DNA from: Bacteroidales bacterium UBA6431
GTDB lineage: Bacteria > Bacteroidota > Bacteroidia > Bacteroidales > UBA932
DNA: 6,813 nucleotides
Assembly (NCBI GenBank): GCA_002439095.1
Contig: DJOT01000001.1
Coordinates: 1-6,813 of the forward strand
Direction of reading: 5' to 3'
Of the stretch, positions 5,673 through 6,813 are shown piece after piece. The position numbers and the translations under genes were made by a program. The notes below the pieces were generated by a model, which saw nothing but the letters and a program-made list of their open reading frames with translations, did not search any database and was not told the DNA's origin. Numbering within the stretch: the stretch's first letter is position 1; the number at the start of each line of letters is the position of its first letter.

Positions 5673-6131
5673 TCACATCAATTTCAGCACGTCTTCAGCC
5701 TTGAGCCCAGAGTATTTTGCTACGGTCTCCACAGGGACTCCGTCCTCCAGCATCCGCCGGGCGATGGCGGCGGCGGCTTCGCTCATTCCTTCAGCTTTCC
5801 CTTCTGCCTTGCCTTCTGCTCTGCCTCTTGCTTCCCCGATGGCTTCGCCCTGTTCACGCGCATAGTCGTATTGCAGCGCCAAATCAAGTTCTGTGATCAT
5901 ATCATTTTCGTATAATATCCTCTTGTCGGCGGAGAAGCTAGCTATCTCGCAGGCATCGGTGACGCCCTCTGCCAAACTGCTGTGACTCAGCTCTTCCGGC
6001 AGCTCTTCCATCACTCCGCTGTGGCGAAACAGCCAGAACAGCGCATCTCGGTTGTCCACGCACTCGGCGGCACTCTTTGTGAACCTCTCCAATTCTGCAT
6101 CTGGGTTGGGGAGATTGTCGGTCCTTTTCAA
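5673..6131 (-). CDS. Copy B: 5'-truncated Rpn-like nuclease/transposase gene, C-terminal module only
   Basis: The open frame encodes up to 152 residues. From AELERFTKSAAECVD onward it closely follows copy C, through LFRHSGVMEELPEELSHSSL and ACEIASFSADKRILYEND to the G-K-A-E tract. It then ends with EDGVPVETVAKYSGL like copy A. The family's N-terminal PD-(D/E)XK nuclease core is absent: homology to C stops near 6091-6096 and unrelated sequence follows. The only start for the full frame is TTG 6131; the first ATG is at 6011, giving 112 residues beginning MEELPEEL. No promoter is evident, but it lies 17 nt downstream of copy C on the same strand and could be co-transcribed. Most likely a duplication relic. 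Alternatively it is an expressed C-terminal protein acting on the nuclease. Frame integrity over ~450 nt argues that it is young or under some constraint. Confidence 0.6.
   Translation of the reverse strand: MKRTDNLPNPDAELERFTKSAAECVDNRDALFWLFRHSGVMEELPEELSHSSLAEGVTDACEIASFSADKRILYENDMITELDLALQYDYAREQGEAIGEARGRAEGKAEGKAEGMSEAAAAIARRMLEDGVPVETVAKYSGLKAEDVLKLM
5766..5847 (-). repeat. 12-nt tandem repeat encoding GKAE-type tetrapeptides, copy B
   Basis: The tract reads roughly GEAIGEARGRAEGKAEGKAE and then GMSEAAAAIARRM. The alanine run after the repeat, encoded by GCCGCCGCC, is unique to this copy. It equals the tracts of copies A and C in position but not in unit count or order. Confidence 0.6.
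5823..6091. repeat. Direct repeat unit 1 (partner at 6302-6570)
   Basis: These 269 bases align without gaps to 6302-6570 at a constant offset of 479. By eye there are about nine mismatches (~97% identity). They cover the shared middle of copies B and C, and homology falls off sharply at both ends. This is a recent duplication or conversion within the window. Confidence 0.85.
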
Positions 6132-6136
6132 CTTTC

Positions 6137-6156
6137 AGTCCTCAGAGATCAGGACT
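6137..6156. repeat. Small inverted repeat over the copy C stop codon
   Basis: AGTCCT (6137-6142) and AGGACT (6151-6156) are reverse complements separated by 8 nt, and the TGA of copy C lies at the edge of the loop. The minus strand continues GAAAGTTGAAAAGG with no T-tract, so it is not a good intrinsic terminator. Read-through into copy B is possible. Confidence 0.4.
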
Positions 6157-6813
6157 TAGTACTCTGTGCCAGTTCTCGCACCTCGTCCTCCGACAGGCCG
6201 GAACACTCTACGATGACATCCATCGGAAGTCCGGCTTTCAGCATCCGCCGGGCGATGGCGGATTTTTCTTCCGCCTTGCCTTCTGCTTTGCCTCTTGCCT
6301 CGCCTCTTGCTTCCCCGATGGCTTCGCCCTGTTCACGCGCATAGTCGTATTGCAGCGCCAAATCAAGTTCTGTAATCATATCATTTTCGTATAATATCCT
6401 CTTGTCGGCGGAGAAACTAGCTATCTCGCAGGCATCGGTGACGCCCTCTGCCAAACTGCTGTGACTCAGTTCCTCCGGCAGCTCTTCCATCACTCCGCTG
6501 TGGCGAAACAGCCAGAAGAGCGCGTCCCTGTCGTCCACGCACTCGGCGGCACTCTTTGTGAACCTCTCCAGCTCCGCAAATATACACAAAATAGTGTCAG
6601 GCGCAACTTCTCCCGTACGGCTCTCGATGAAGCGGTAGCAGGAAACTAGGTTGTCGGAGTCCCACAGGGCCTCGTCCTCGTGCGGCAGGGAGTAGTTGAG
6701 TAGGCCCACGATGTAGACCGCCTTCAGGTCATCCTTGTATGTCTCTCTGCTCAAAAGTCCCATGTGGTAGACTCCGGCACCGTAGTAGACGCATCTCTCG
6801 AAGAAGGCGTTCT
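6149..6813 (-). CDS. Copy C: Rpn-like PD-(D/E)XK nuclease family transposase, 5' end beyond the window
   Basis: The frame is open from the window edge (first full codon ends at 6811) to TGA at 6151-6149, giving ~220 visible residues. It begins NAFFERCVYYGAGVYHMGLL, then DLKAVYIVGLLNYSLP, TILCIFAELERFTKSAAECV and LFRHSGVMEELPEEL. This is the order seen in the C-terminal two-thirds of PF12784/Rpn-like proteins of ~300 residues. An internal ATG at 6763 exists, but homology continues before it, so it is not the true start. The catalytic PD-(D/E)XK residues should lie in the missing N-terminal part, so activity cannot be judged here. Family members are linked to DNA cleavage, recombination and, in E. 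coli, phage defence. The protein ends with a GKAE-type tract and a tail (KAGLPMDVIVECSGLSEDEV) that differs from copies A and B. Confidence 0.85.
   Translation of the reverse strand, partial: NAFFERCVYYGAGVYHMGLLSRETYKDDLKAVYIVGLLNYSLPHEDEALWDSDNLVSCYRFIESRTGEVAPDTILCIFAELERFTKSAAECVDDRDALFWLFRHSGVMEELPEELSHSSLAEGVTDACEIASFSADKRILYENDMITELDLALQYDYAREQGEAIGEARGEARGKAEGKAEEKSAIARRMLKAGLPMDVIVECSGLSEDEVRELAQSTKS
6262..6335 (-). repeat. 12-nt tandem repeat encoding GKAE-type tetrapeptides, copy C
   Basis: The tract reads GEAIGEARGEARGKAEGKAE and then EKSAIARRM. The last part (GKAEEKSAIARRM) is shared base for base with copy A but not with copy B, a mark of exchange between copies. Confidence 0.65.
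6302..6570. repeat. Direct repeat unit 2 (partner at 5823-6091)
   Basis: This is the equivalent segment within copy C. Its flanks differ from those of unit 1. Toward the 3' end of the gene, C carries a different repeat tract and C-terminal tail. Toward the 5' end, C continues into the longer family protein, whereas B diverges. Confidence 0.85.

Noticed and set aside
5766..6335. Repeated blocks as a CRISPR array
   Set aside because: The repeats are 12-nt coding units without spacers, and the larger blocks are gene duplicates.

Overview
The window looks like chromosomal DNA of a Bacteroidota species, probably Bacteroidales. Three things point there. Two places match the Bacteroides -33/-7 promoter (TTTG, then TAnnTTTG) and Shine-Dalgarno sites are weak. 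The split threonine/serine-exporter pair is of the Bacteroidota type. Copies of a PD-(D/E)XK (Rpn/PF12784-like) nuclease-transposase gene are of a kind abundant in gut Bacteroidales. The GC-rich coding sequence would suit an Alistipes/Rikenellaceae-like host, but that is only a guess.

Layout. (1) 112-419 (+): a decayed C-terminal fragment of the Rpn-like gene (copy A), broken by a 2-nt deletion. (2) 420-738: an AT-richer gap ending in a promoter. (3) 739-2991 (+): a ~750-residue secreted lipoprotein, probably a six-hairpin ((alpha/alpha)6) glycoside hydrolase distantly like GH65/GH95. (4) 5514-2981 (-): a tightly packed four-gene operon encoding a small single-pass membrane protein with a possible NfeD-like tail, the two halves of a ThrE/YjjP-YjjB exporter, and a LysR-type regulator. 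Its genes overlap by 44, 4 and 1 nt. The regulator also overlaps the convergent hydrolase gene by 11 nt. (5) 5673-6131 (-): a 5'-truncated Rpn-like copy (B). (6) 6149-6813 (-): a longer Rpn-like copy (C) that is open to the window edge, so its N-terminal nuclease core lies outside.

How it fits together. The operon reads as a self-contained, probably autoregulated small-metabolite exporter. Homologues export threonine/serine (ThrE) or succinate (E. coli YjjPB), and succinate would be an attractive substrate in a succinate-fermenting gut anaerobe. The hydrolase is an orphan with no SusC/SusD neighbours here. The central ~5.2 kb of metabolic genes is bracketed by Rpn-like C-terminal pieces in inverted orientation. 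Those three pieces are mosaics of one another, which suggests duplication and gene conversion. The most speculative idea is that the stand-alone C-terminal copy B, directly downstream of nuclease copy C, acts like the small C-terminal inhibitor proteins known for E. coli Rpn nucleases; simple decay is at least as likely.
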